Source: Sorangium cellulosum So0157-2 (GTDB lineage: Bacteria > Myxococcota_A > Polyangia > Polyangiales > Polyangiaceae). Taken from it: DNA of 64,000 nt. Position numbers and translations under genes: made by a program. The notes beneath the pieces were generated by a model that made no database searches, had not been told where the DNA came from, and saw nothing but the letters and a program-made list of their open reading frames with translations. Below, in pieces: positions 8,842 to 17,687 of this stretch; position 1 is the first letter of the stretch; each line of letters starts with the position of its first letter. Location: positions 13,434,501 through 13,498,500 of the forward strand of contig NC_021658.1 of the NCBI RefSeq assembly GCF_000418325.1, given 5' to 3'.

Positions 8842-10004
8842 TCCGCCTCACACGAGCCATTCCTGTTTCGAGCTTCGATGCCGGGGCGACCGTCGCTGTG
8901 GGCCGTGATCGGCCCGAGTTCCTGGCCGTCGCTCGACTGGCGGCCGACCTCGCCCGCCCCATCGGCGCGCGCGACGTGCTCCGGGAGTTGTTGGGGCCGC
9001 GGCCCGACGTGCTCGGCTGGCGCGTGATCGAGCGCTGCGTGGACCTTCGCCTGCTGGAGCGCATAGGCGAGGGCGGCGAGGCTGCCCTGTCCGAGATCGG
9101 ACGGCGGGCCCTGGACCACGGCGAGGTGCTGGTACCCGAGGAGGGTATCTGGCGGTTCTTCGTCGTGGACGACCCGCTGGTCCCGGCCGTCCTCATCGAT
9201 GTACAACGCCTTGAGGCAGAGCCCGTCCGGAAGGAGCGCGAGGCGGCGAAGGAAGCTCGAGCGCGGGGCGAACGCAGTCCGCAGCCCGAGCGCTCACCAG
9301 ACCTGCTGCGTCGCTGCTGCGGCGTCGGACCGCTTCGATCGGTCAGTCACGGGCCGTTGTTCCAGCTCGTCGAGCTCGGCGAACGCGGTTCGTCGGGCCC
9401 CCGCGGCCAGCTCCGGCTGGAGTTCACCTGGGACGCCGCACCGTCGATTCGTCTGTCTGGGCGGCTGCCCTCGCACGACGACGGCGAGAGGGCGAAGCCG
9501 ATCGACGCGGAGGTCGACCTCCCTGAAGTCGTCGGTCGCTGGCGTCGAGAGGTGCTATGGAAGATGCTCGTCACGCACGCCACGCGTGTGCCAGGCCCGG
9601 AGCTGGATCGGTGGCGGGCAGTTGCCGGCAGGTCGGTCGTGCCAGCTACCTTCCAGTCCTTGCCGGATGCCGCGCGCCGCGTGTTCCGCCGCAACCTCGA
9701 TGTGCCAGCGTCAGATTTGCAGGAGCTGGGCCGCTTCGACGCGACGGTCCTGAAGGATGTCCATGTCGTGCCTGCCACGCAGGCCGATGCGGAGGCCTGG
9801 CTCTCGTGGCTCCAGTGGGAGGCCGTCAACGACTATGCCCTGCCTATCGAACTGGAGCAGAAGAGTCGAGAGCTGCATGCGCTGTTCCCTCACCACCAGC
9901 CGCGCGCGCTGAGCGCGTCCGAGCTTCTGGCGAAGGCGCGCGCCGAGAGAGGAGACCGATCCTGGTGTTTGCTCGCCCCGTCTGACCTTGGACTGTGGAG
10001 TTGA
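8838..10004 (+). CDS. unknown protein between helicase and PLD genes, 388 aa
   Basis: The ATG overlaps the helicase TGA, so this is translated with it. The N-terminal 110 residues have the helix and strand rhythm of a winged-helix domain (ARDVLRELLG, RVIERCVDLRLLERIGEG, ALSEIGRRAL). The middle is charged and Arg-rich. The C-terminal third (residues 270-370) is helical with several Trp residues (AWLSWLQWEAVNDYAL). There is no signal peptide, membrane segment or recognisable catalytic motif. A partner or substrate-binding role for the helicase fits its position, but this is inference. No family recognised. Confidence 0.6.
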   Translation: MIRLTRAIPVSSFDAGATVAVGRDRPEFLAVARLAADLARPIGARDVLRELLGPRPDVLGWRVIERCVDLRLLERIGEGGEAALSEIGRRALDHGEVLVPEEGIWRFFVVDDPLVPAVLIDVQRLEAEPVRKEREAAKEARARGERSPQPERSPDLLRRCCGVGPLRSVSHGPLFQLVELGERGSSGPRGQLRLEFTWDAAPSIRLSGRLPSHDDGERAKPIDAEVDLPEVVGRWRREVLWKMLVTHATRVPGPELDRWRAVAGRSVVPATFQSLPDAARRVFRRNLDVPASDLQELGRFDATVLKDVHVVPATQADAEAWLSWLQWEAVNDYALPIELEQKSRELHALFPHHQPRALSASELLAKARAERGDRSWCLLAPSDLGLWS

Positions 10005-10006
10005 CG

Positions 10007-11536
10007 ATGTTTTCGCCCCTTCGCCGTGAAGAAACCCTTGATCTGACAGCTGAGCCTCTGGGCCCGGGCTGGCTGCGACGATCCCCGACGGACCCCGATT
10101 CTCAAGAGGCCCCCGGTTCCGGCGTGTGGAGGACGGGACCGCAGCTCTGCTTCCGTGACGAACTCGTGGCCGCTCTGGACGGGGCCACGGAGGTCGCCCT
10201 GCTCTCCTCCTTCCTCCTCGCCGAAGATCGCCTTGCGGATGCCATGCTCCGAGCTGCGCAGAGAGGCGTGAGACTATATGTGCTCACGGCGTCCGAGCAG
10301 CGCATCGGCAAGGTCGTACGGGAGGACGAGGTCTTCGAGCAACGGATGGCGGAGCAGCACAAGAAGCTGCTGGACCGCCTTGCGGGGAAGGTGCTGCTCC
10401 GCTCCGCGGAGCACATCCACGCGAAGTTCCTGGTGGTAGATCCCCAGACGCCGGCGCGTGCGCGAGCATGGCTGTCCACGGCAAACTTCAACAAGGCTCT
10501 CGAGGACAGCGTCGAGCTGGGTGTGGCGCTCGATCCTGCGGGAGCCCGTGCGCTGGCCGCGTGCTTCCAGTGGGCCTTCTGGTGCGAGGCCGAGCGCGAG
10601 CTGCGAGGACCGGGGCGGCTGATGGAGATCCGGAGGAAACACCCTGCAACGCCCTCGCGGCCGGCCGACAGCGCGGTCTGCGCCACCTTGCAGGACGGCA
10701 CCGCTCTTCGCGATCGGGTGATGGCCCTGATCCACGGTGCTCGCCGCGAGATCCTGGTGGCAAGCTACGGTATCGGGGCAGAACATCCTGCGGTGAAAGC
10801 CCTCATTGAGGCAGCGAACCGCGGTGTTCGCGTTGTGGTCCTCACCCGTCCCCGGCGCGCCGTGGCCGCTGGCGTCGCTGCGCTTGCGGCCGCCGGGATC
10901 TCCGTTCTGGCGCACGACAAGCTTCACGCGAAGGCGGTCTGCGTGGACGGGCAGGCCCTCGTCATGACCGCGAACCTCGAAGCGCAGGGGCTCGATAAGG
11001 GATTCGAGATCGGGGCCATCGTGTCCCCCGATACGGCGTGCGTGGTCGAAAGAACGCTGCGTGAGTGGGCAGACACGTTCCCGTGGGTGTACCGCGCCGA
11101 TGCGACGCGCGGTGACCATCTTGGCGACTTCTGCGCGGCCGAAGCCGCGCTGCGCGATGGCATCACGCGGGTAACCCCTTCGTGCACGCAGAGCCTGCCT
11201 GCCGTGGTTGCTCCTGATGCTCTCCATCTGGAGGATGCGCCCACCCCCACGTTGAAGCCGTCGCCTTTGGCGGGAGAGCTGCCGAGGCTGGTGAGATTTA
11301 CCTGGGAGGTCATACCGCCGCGTCTTCCTAAAGGAGCGACCGAACGGTTCCAAGAAGTCGAGCGGGAAGAGGCAGGCAAAGACGGGAAGCCGAGGAAAGT
11401 CAAGACCCGTGTATCCCATGATCCTCGTGTATTCGAGCATGACAACAAGACGTACGTCGTCCTGCCCCAGGCCGAAGACAGCGAGCGCGCTCGCCGGCTC
11501 GCCGCAGACCTCGGTGCCAAGGTGGTATTGCCGTGA
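10007..11536 (+). CDS. PLD-superfamily protein with two HKD motifs, 509 aa
   Basis: Two classical HxK(x)4D half-sites are present. The first is HIHAKFLVVD (H138, K140, D145) followed by STANFNKALEDSVELG. The second is KLHAKAVCVD (H307, K309, D314) followed by MTANLEAQGLDKGFE. This fits a monomeric PLD-type nuclease with both halves in one chain. The C-terminal 150 residues are extra and include a basic segment (about residues 445-465) that could bind nucleic acid. The ATG at 10007 has GGAG seven bases upstream, so I prefer it to the in-frame GTG at 9995. This is the second double-HKD protein of the module, and it is much smaller than the leftward one and not obviously a duplicate. No signal peptide is visible. 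Confidence 0.8.
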   Translation: MFSPLRREETLDLTAEPLGPGWLRRSPTDPDSQEAPGSGVWRTGPQLCFRDELVAALDGATEVALLSSFLLAEDRLADAMLRAAQRGVRLYVLTASEQRIGKVVREDEVFEQRMAEQHKKLLDRLAGKVLLRSAEHIHAKFLVVDPQTPARARAWLSTANFNKALEDSVELGVALDPAGARALAACFQWAFWCEAERELRGPGRLMEIRRKHPATPSRPADSAVCATLQDGTALRDRVMALIHGARREILVASYGIGAEHPAVKALIEAANRGVRVVVLTRPRRAVAAGVAALAAAGISVLAHDKLHAKAVCVDGQALVMTANLEAQGLDKGFEIGAIVSPDTACVVERTLREWADTFPWVYRADATRGDHLGDFCAAEAALRDGITRVTPSCTQSLPAVVAPDALHLEDAPTPTLKPSPLAGELPRLVRFTWEVIPPRLPKGATERFQEVEREEAGKDGKPRKVKTRVSHDPRVFEHDNKTYVVLPQAEDSERARRLAADLGAKVVLP

Positions 11537-13131
11537 AAGCGAGAGGAGCAATCCATCCCGACGCTGTTCTCGTCAGCTGGGTGAGCGTGAACCACCGCTC
11601 TGCGCCGCTCGTCACCGCTCTGGGCGATCCGCAGAGTCCGCATCGATCGCGAGTCCGCCGGCTGTATCTCTGCTGGCGCGACACGTCCACTTCGGACGGT
11701 GACCGGGAGCGCGAGGCTCTGCGCGAGACGATCAGGGAGCTGCACGATGAGCTCGACCCCGCGTGCCCGGAAATCGTCAAGCTGTCGTGGAAGACGAGCG
11801 CTTCGCCTACGGATCATGCAGCAATTCGACCGTTCGCCGAGGAAGCGCTCCGGCGCGCTCGCGACGAAAACCCCGACGCCCTCGTCGTCATTCACCTCTC
11901 GCCGGGGACGCCTGCCATGCATGCTGTCTGGCTGGCGCTCGGGACTACCGGACTCATTACCGGGCCGGTAGAGCTGATACAGACTTCCGATGCGCGCGGG
12001 CGCGCCGCGGGGCAGGCTCCTGTGCAGCGCGTCCGGTTCGATCTGGATACATGGCTTCGCCTCTATCGAACAGCGCGGCCTGGCAAGGTGGGCAGCGATG
12101 ACGACGGCCACGTCTGGGATCCTGCGCGGGTGAAGAGCGCGGCCCTCCGCGAGGCTCTCTCGACGCTGGAGGAGTGGGCCCCGCTGCGCGTCCCGGTGCT
12201 CCTCGTCGGAGAGCGCGGCACCGGGAAGACCACGCTCGCGAACTTTCTCCGCTCGATGAGCCCGTTCCAGAAGGCGCAGGGGACGAACTGGCCGACAGTC
12301 GTGTGCGGCCAGTTCCGGGTGAACCCGGAGCTCGCGCGATCAGAGCTGTTCGGTCACGTCGAGGGTGCCTTCACGGGCGCGACGAAGGTCCGTCCAGGGT
12401 TGCTCGAGCAAGCCGATGGCGACACCGTGTTCTTCGACGAGATCGCCGACATCGACAGGGACACCCAGCGGCTGCTCATGGCGGCGATCGAAGGGCGCGG
12501 GTTTCAGCGGCTCGGCGATGTGAAGGTGCGACATTCGAACTTCCGGCTCGTGTGCGCGACGAATCGCTCCCTGGCCGAGCTTCGCGACGATGTGCTCGAT
12601 CTCGATTTCATGGACCGCATCGCCGTCTTTGTCCTCTCGGTTCCGCCGCTCCGGCAGTGCAGGGAGGACCTGCCAGATGCCTGGCGGCTCGTTCTCTCAC
12701 GAGCCACGCGGAGCGCTGGCATCTCGCCCGACGGATGGGAGCGGTTCGTCGAGCACGTGACTCTACGTGATGCGATCGCTAGCCACCCTTTGCCTGGCAA
12801 CTTCCGGGACCTTCAGCGCGCCGCGTACCACCTGCTCGCGTCGCTCAAGGCAGGGCGGTCGGAGGATCGGATCGTCGACGGAGCCATCGCGGCGCTGGGA
12901 CCTCGCGAGTCACCCCGACGCGCCGTTCCTGCGGCATCCGAGCTTGCTGAGCTGCTGCCACTCGAGAACCTCCGAGCGCAGCTCGATGAATACGAGAGGT
13001 CGTGGCACGAGGCCGCGCTCACAAAAGCATCCGGCAACAAGTCCGAGGCGGCGCGTCTGCTCGGTGTCCCTCGCAAGACCTTCGAAAGCCGGTTACGCTC
13101 GGTGGGGAGAATCGACGACCCCGACGGATAA
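11533..13131 (+). CDS. sigma-54 transcriptional activator with RtcR/CARF-like sensor domain, 532 aa
   Basis: This is a bacterial enhancer-binding protein. The central AAA+ domain has Walker A GERGTGKTT (about residue 226), the sigma-54 contact loop GAFTGA (about 278), Walker B VFFDEIADID and an arginine-rich sensor region. The C-terminal 50 residues form a Fis-type HTH (KSEAARLLGVPRKTFESRL). The first 190 residues are not a response-regulator receiver. They contain VVIHLSPGTPAMHAVWLAL (about residues 117-135), a pattern typical of the RtcR/CARF Rossmann-like domain that senses cyclic or modified nucleotides. RtcR itself controls RNA-repair genes. The GTG start overlaps the previous stop (GTGA), so the regulator is made with the helicase and PLD protein. 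Its target promoter is probably the divergent intergenic region, but I could not find a clean -24/-12 site. Confidence 0.82.
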   Translation: MKARGAIHPDAVLVSWVSVNHRSAPLVTALGDPQSPHRSRVRRLYLCWRDTSTSDGDREREALRETIRELHDELDPACPEIVKLSWKTSASPTDHAAIRPFAEEALRRARDENPDALVVIHLSPGTPAMHAVWLALGTTGLITGPVELIQTSDARGRAAGQAPVQRVRFDLDTWLRLYRTARPGKVGSDDDGHVWDPARVKSAALREALSTLEEWAPLRVPVLLVGERGTGKTTLANFLRSMSPFQKAQGTNWPTVVCGQFRVNPELARSELFGHVEGAFTGATKVRPGLLEQADGDTVFFDEIADIDRDTQRLLMAAIEGRGFQRLGDVKVRHSNFRLVCATNRSLAELRDDVLDLDFMDRIAVFVLSVPPLRQCREDLPDAWRLVLSRATRSAGISPDGWERFVEHVTLRDAIASHPLPGNFRDLQRAAYHLLASLKAGRSEDRIVDGAIAALGPRESPRRAVPAASELAELLPLENLRAQLDEYERSWHEAALTKASGNKSEAARLLGVPRKTFESRLRSVGRIDDPDG

Positions 13132-13876
13132 CCGCCTTCCAGGAGGCGACCACTTTCGACGTCGCACGACCGAGGTGGTCCGGTACGAGAAAGTGGAGAC
13201 GTCTCCAAACTTTTCCGCAGCCGCGAATCCGAAGCCCCTACGTGGCTTCAGCGGTTGCGAGCTGCCGTCAAGACAATCGCCGGTCCGTCGACGGCACGGG
13301 GGTGCCGGGCGCAGTCCGCTGATCGCGAGGTGACCGGCAGCCACGACGGTCTCGACCAGCTCGCGGAACTCGCGGGGCGGTCGGTGGGAGGTCCCGTCGA
13401 AGTCTCCAGGTCCGGCATGTTCAGCTCGACGCCACCGTGCGCGGACTCGAGGACGCCATGGCGGAGCCGAGCGAGATCGTGCTCGGGAAAGTCCGCCTGC
13501 GCGTGGTGGCGCAAGGTGGTGCGCTACCCCGAGCGCTTGGTCGGCAGGCGGGCGCGACATGTGAGCCGCGTTACCGATCTCCTTGGCGCGGCGGGCATCG
13601 CGGCGCCAGGTGACCCGTGTGCCAGGTGACCCGTGTAGCGACGCCACAGTCCGGGCCGGGCTGGTGCGGGTGGTGCGCGGCAGCGGGTCAGCCCCGAGAT
13701 GAGGGTGCTCGACGGCGAGCCACCGGAACGGTAGTCAAGCCGCAGAAGAGAACGCCGAGCGCGCGAGGCCCCGCGCCTTGAAGCTGGTCGTGCGACCAGG
13801 ACCGGGAAGCCTGCGGCAGGCGTCGCGCTTGAGGCCCCAACTCCAGTCGCGGCGGTGGTACAAGAAGTACCTCCCG
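13132..13876. other. interval between regulator and hsdM
   Basis: These 745 bases hold no intact gene. A 12-bp perfect palindrome, GGAGACGTCTCC, lies at 13195-13206 and is followed by AAACTTTT. It could be an operator or weak terminator for the regulator gene. A rightward frame around 13400-13620 (LEDAMAEPSEIVLGKVRLRV) looks protein-like for about 40 residues without a usable start, so it may be a gene relic. The hsdM frame is open from 13778, but the sequence before 13877 is Arg/Pro-rich and has no convincing ribosome-binding site. Confidence 0.4.
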
Positions 13877-16375
13877 ATGGCCCGCCTGACCCTGCCCCAG
13901 CTCGAACGGCACCTCTTCAAGGCTGCCGACATTCTCCGCGGCAAGATGGATGCGTCCGAGTTCAAGGAATACATCTTCGGGATGCTTTTCTTGAAGCGGT
14001 GCGCCGATGTCTTCGACGCCCGCTTCGAAGAGCTCTGCGAGAAAGAGCGCGCCCGCGGCCGGAGCAAGGCCGAGGCGCAGAAGCGCGCGGGGCACCCGAG
14101 CTTCTACGCCGAGACCTTCTACGTCCCGCCGCTCGCTCGCTGGGAGCACCTGCGCGATGAGCTCCACCACAATGTGGGTGACGGGCTCAACAAGGCGCTC
14201 GCCGCGCTTGAGGAGAACAACAGCAGCCTCGACGGCGTGCTCACGCATATCGACTTCACCCGCAAGGTCGGCCAGTCGAAGATCCCGGACAAGAACCTCC
14301 GCGACCTCATCGACCACTTCTCGAAGATCCGGCTCCGGAACGAGGACTTCGAGTACCCGGACCTCCTCGGCGCCGCGTACGAGTACCTCATCCGCGACTT
14401 CGCCGACTCCGCCGGCAAGAAGGGCGGCGAGTTCTACACGCCACGCGCCGTGGTCCGGATGATGGTCCGCATCGCCGCACCGGACGAGGGCATGCACATC
14501 TACGACCCGTGCTCCGGGTCCGGCGGCATGCTCGTGCTCTCCCGTGAATACCTCGACGAGCACCAGAAGAACCCCAAAGACATGCGCCTGTACGGCCAGG
14601 AGTCGAACGGCGGGGTGTGGTCCATTTCCAAGATGAACATGCTCCTGCACGGCATCCGTGACGCCGACATCCGGAACGGCGACACCCTGGCCGAGCCGCT
14701 CCACACCGAGGGCGGCGAGCTGATGCGCTTCGATCGCGTCATCAGCAACCCGCCTTTTTCGCAGAACTACGATCAGAAGAACCTGCCCTTCAAGGAGCGT
14801 TTCCGCTACGGCTTCTGCCCGGAGAGCGGCAAAAAGGCCGATCTCATGTTCGTGCAGCACATGCTCGCGGTGATGCGGCCGGGAGGTATGGTCGTCACGG
14901 TCATGCCCCACGGCGTGCTCTTTCGCGGCGGCGCCGAGAGGGATATCCGCACGGGGATCCTCGACGACGACCTGCTCGACGCCGTGATCGGCCTAGGGTC
15001 GAACCTCTTCTACGGTACCGGCATCCCGGCCTGCATCCTCGTCCTGCGGGCCAAGGGCGCGAAGCCGAAGGAGCGCCGGGGCAAGGTGCTCTTCATCAAC
15101 GCCGATCGCGAGTACACCGAGGGGCGGGCGCAGAACTCCCTCTTCCCCGAGCACATCGAGAAGATCGTCAGCGCCTGGCAGGCGTTTCGTGATGTGCCCG
15201 GCTTCGCCCGCGTGGTCGGGCGCGAAGAGCTCCGGGAGAACGACGACAACCTTAACATCCGCCGCTACGCCGACAACGCCCCGCCGCCGGAGCCTCACGA
15301 CGTGCGGGCGCATCTGTACGGGGGCATCCCCAAGGGCGAGGTGAAGGCGCAGCAGCCGCTCTTCGAGGCGCACGGGCTCGACCCGAGGCGCCTGCTTCGG
15401 GAGCGCGACGAGCGCTACCTGGACTTCGTGGACGGGATCACCGACAAGGCGGACCTGAAGAAGCGGCTGGACGTCGAGCCCGGCATGGCCGCGCGGGAAA
15501 AGCAGCTCGCCGACGCCGTCGATGGGTGGTGGAAGAAGGCGCGGCGGGAGCTCGGGCAGCTCCAGGGGAACAAGCTCATGGAGGTCCGAGCAGGGCTGAG
15601 CCGGAGCTTCGAGAAGCACGTCGGTCCGGCAGGGCTGCTCGCACCGCATCAGGCGGCCGGCGCCGTGGCGACGGTGTTCGAAGGGTCCGCGGATCTCGCG
15701 CTCTTCGCGGCGCAAGGCGCGACCGGGCTGGCGAAGGCGGCTGCCGCGGATATCCGGGCCGCCGTGTTCGAGATGTGGTGGGCGGAGGTGCAGGCAGACC
15801 TCAAGACGGCGGCGGCACACGGGCACCCGGGCGTGGTGGACGCGTGGGCCTCGAGTATCCGCGTCGCGCTCGAGGATGACGAGGTGAAGGACAATCCGCT
15901 CGACCACCCGCTCACCCGGAAGCTATTGCCGGCGTACCTGGCCGAGATCAAGGAGCTCGAGGCGCGCAAGGCGGAGCTGGATGCCGAAATCAAGGCGGCG
16001 CAGTCCACTGAGGAGGAGGATGACGGCGAGGCGACCGAGGAGCGTAAGTCCGAGGAGGAGATCAAGGCGCTCAAGAAGGATCTCGGCGCGATCAGGAAGA
16101 GGCTGAGGGAGCTGGAGGGGGATCTGGTAAGGCGGCTGGAAGAGGAGACCGGCAAGCTCGGCATCGGCGATGCGGAGGATCTGGTGGTCGGGATCCTGAG
16201 AGATAATCTCAACGGTCTACTGGGTCGGTATGTGGCCGACCATCGCCGGCAGGTTGTCTCGGCATTTGAGGGGTGGTGGGACAAGTATCGCGTGACACTC
16301 ACAGAGATCGAGCGAGATCGCGACGCCGCCTCCGATAGGCTGCGCAACCTCTTGGGGGCGCTCGGTTATGCCTAA
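13877..16375 (+). CDS. hsdM: type I restriction-modification methyltransferase subunit HsdM
   Basis: The protein carries the N6-adenine methyltransferase signature: AdoMet-binding DPCSGSGGML at about residue 210 and catalytic NPPF (ISNPPFSQNY) at about 290. The N-terminus (LERHLFKAADILRGKMD, EFKEYIFGMLFLKRCAD) is the conserved HsdM_N helical domain. GGEFYTPRAVVRMMV precedes motif I, as in the family. The C-terminal part is unusually long (832 aa against about 500-550 for classical HsdM). It includes an extended acidic and lysine-rich coiled coil at about residues 690-780. I chose the ATG at 13877 (MARLTLPQLE) because the frame before it is not protein-like. hsdS starts 8 bases before its stop. 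With HsdS it methylates, and with HsdR it cuts. Confidence 0.92.
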   Translation: MARLTLPQLERHLFKAADILRGKMDASEFKEYIFGMLFLKRCADVFDARFEELCEKERARGRSKAEAQKRAGHPSFYAETFYVPPLARWEHLRDELHHNVGDGLNKALAALEENNSSLDGVLTHIDFTRKVGQSKIPDKNLRDLIDHFSKIRLRNEDFEYPDLLGAAYEYLIRDFADSAGKKGGEFYTPRAVVRMMVRIAAPDEGMHIYDPCSGSGGMLVLSREYLDEHQKNPKDMRLYGQESNGGVWSISKMNMLLHGIRDADIRNGDTLAEPLHTEGGELMRFDRVISNPPFSQNYDQKNLPFKERFRYGFCPESGKKADLMFVQHMLAVMRPGGMVVTVMPHGVLFRGGAERDIRTGILDDDLLDAVIGLGSNLFYGTGIPACILVLRAKGAKPKERRGKVLFINADREYTEGRAQNSLFPEHIEKIVSAWQAFRDVPGFARVVGREELRENDDNLNIRRYADNAPPPEPHDVRAHLYGGIPKGEVKAQQPLFEAHGLDPRRLLRERDERYLDFVDGITDKADLKKRLDVEPGMAAREKQLADAVDGWWKKARRELGQLQGNKLMEVRAGLSRSFEKHVGPAGLLAPHQAAGAVATVFEGSADLALFAAQGATGLAKAAAADIRAAVFEMWWAEVQADLKTAAAHGHPGVVDAWASSIRVALEDDEVKDNPLDHPLTRKLLPAYLAEIKELEARKAELDAEIKAAQSTEEEDDGEATEERKSEEEIKALKKDLGAIRKRLRELEGDLVRRLEEETGKLGIGDAEDLVVGILRDNLNGLLGRYVADHRRQVVSAFEGWWDKYRVTLTEIERDRDAASDRLRNLLGALGYA

Positions 16376-17687
16376 CAGCACGGTCCCGACTGGTTGGCGA
16401 ATCTCCAAAGTCCGAGACCTTGGCGAGATCCAATTGGGGCGGCAACGCTCGCCATCAACGGAGAACGGCGCCAATATGGTGCCTTACCTCCGGGTTGCTA
16501 ATGTTTATGATGGTTGGATCGATTACTCGGATGTACTACAAATGCATTTCTCGCCCACTGAGCAGCAGAAATATGCTCTCCGTCGGGGCGACATCCTGCT
16601 GAACGAAGGACAAAGCTTGGAGCTTGTCGGTCGAAGCGCCGTCTACGACGGTCCAGACGATCGCTACTGCTTCCAGAACACCCTCGTCCGCTTTCGAGCC
16701 GGATCTGCAATAGAGATTGCCTATGCTCGCGCGATGTTCAAGCGATGGCTTGACATCGGGCACTTTACCAAGATCGCCAAACAGACCACCAGTATCGCTC
16801 ACCTAGGCGCCGATCGCTTCGCCAAGCTTGACGCTCTAGTCCCGCCCCTTCCCGAACAGAGGACTATTGGCCAGGTTCTCAATACCGTTGGCGAGGCCAT
16901 CCTTAGGACCGAGCAACTCATCGCCAAGCTGAAGCAGACAAAGCAGGGGCTCCTGCACGACCTGCTTACCTGCGGCATCGACGAGAACGGGGAGCTGCGC
17001 GACTCAGAGCGACAGGCCGAGCAGTTCAAGGAGTCGCCGCTTGGGAAGATACCACATAGCTGGGACGTGCTCCGACTTCGAGACTTGGCCGCAGGCGGTC
17101 TCAGCAACGGCGTGTTCAAGGAGCCGAACAGAGCAGGAGCTGGTGTGCCACTGATCAACGTTGGCGATCTGTACTCCCAGTTCGGCATTGACCTGATGAA
17201 AGTTGAGCGTTTTCGCGCAACACAGAAGGAACTGCGCCGCTTCGGCGTCGCGCCGGGCGACGTCTTCTTCACACGAAGCTCGCTCAATCTTTCGGGAATC
17301 GCGCAGTGCAACGTCGTTCGCGACGTGCCCGTTGTCGCAGTATTTGAGTGTCACCTCATGCGACTTCGCACGGTCACGCGCCTGGCGGTTCCAGAATACG
17401 TGGCTCTTTGGTGTCGCGCACCGCACGCGCGCTCTTTCTTTATGGGACGCGCAAAGCAGGTAACGATGACAACGATCTCTCAGGCGGATATTTACCCGCT
17501 TCTAGTACCCGTCCCGCCGGTTCAGGAACAGCGACGGATTGTTTTTGTTCTCGATAGCATTGAAGAGCGTATTCGCCGAGAGATAGGCATCGCCGAGAAG
17601 CTCGCCGCCCTCAAGCAAGCCCTCATGGACGACCTCCTCACCGGCCGCGTCCGCGTCACCCCCCTCCTCGCGGAGCCTCCCCCATGA
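16368..17687 (+). CDS. hsdS: type I restriction-modification specificity subunit HsdS
   Basis: HsdS gives the complex its DNA target. Two target-recognition halves are visible, each ending in the usual conserved helix: PPLPEQRTIGQVLNTVGEAI (about residue 160) and VPPVQEQRRIVFVLDSI (about 385). The repeated tails LKQTKQGLLHDLLTCGI and LKQALMDDLLTGRVRV follow each half. The second half begins near WDVLRLRDLAAGG. Base composition across the recognition domains is clearly lower in GC than in the neighbours, as expected for horizontally exchanged specificity domains. The gene overlaps hsdM at its start and the next gene at its stop (ATGA). Confidence 0.92.
   Translation: MPNSTVPTGWRISKVRDLGEIQLGRQRSPSTENGANMVPYLRVANVYDGWIDYSDVLQMHFSPTEQQKYALRRGDILLNEGQSLELVGRSAVYDGPDDRYCFQNTLVRFRAGSAIEIAYARAMFKRWLDIGHFTKIAKQTTSIAHLGADRFAKLDALVPPLPEQRTIGQVLNTVGEAILRTEQLIAKLKQTKQGLLHDLLTCGIDENGELRDSERQAEQFKESPLGKIPHSWDVLRLRDLAAGGLSNGVFKEPNRAGAGVPLINVGDLYSQFGIDLMKVERFRATQKELRRFGVAPGDVFFTRSSLNLSGIAQCNVVRDVPVVAVFECHLMRLRTVTRLAVPEYVALWCRAPHARSFFMGRAKQVTMTTISQADIYPLLVPVPPVQEQRRIVFVLDSIEERIRREIGIAEKLAALKQALMDDLLTGRVRVTPLLAEPPP

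Noticed and set aside
1469..13131. DISARM system
   Set aside because: PLD and helicase are present, but there is no methyltransferase, no DUF1998 protein and the helicase is of the SF1 UPF1 type.
13400..13630. Complete gene between the regulator and hsdM
   Set aside because: Only about 40 protein-like residues, with no start codon, ribosome-binding site or family match.
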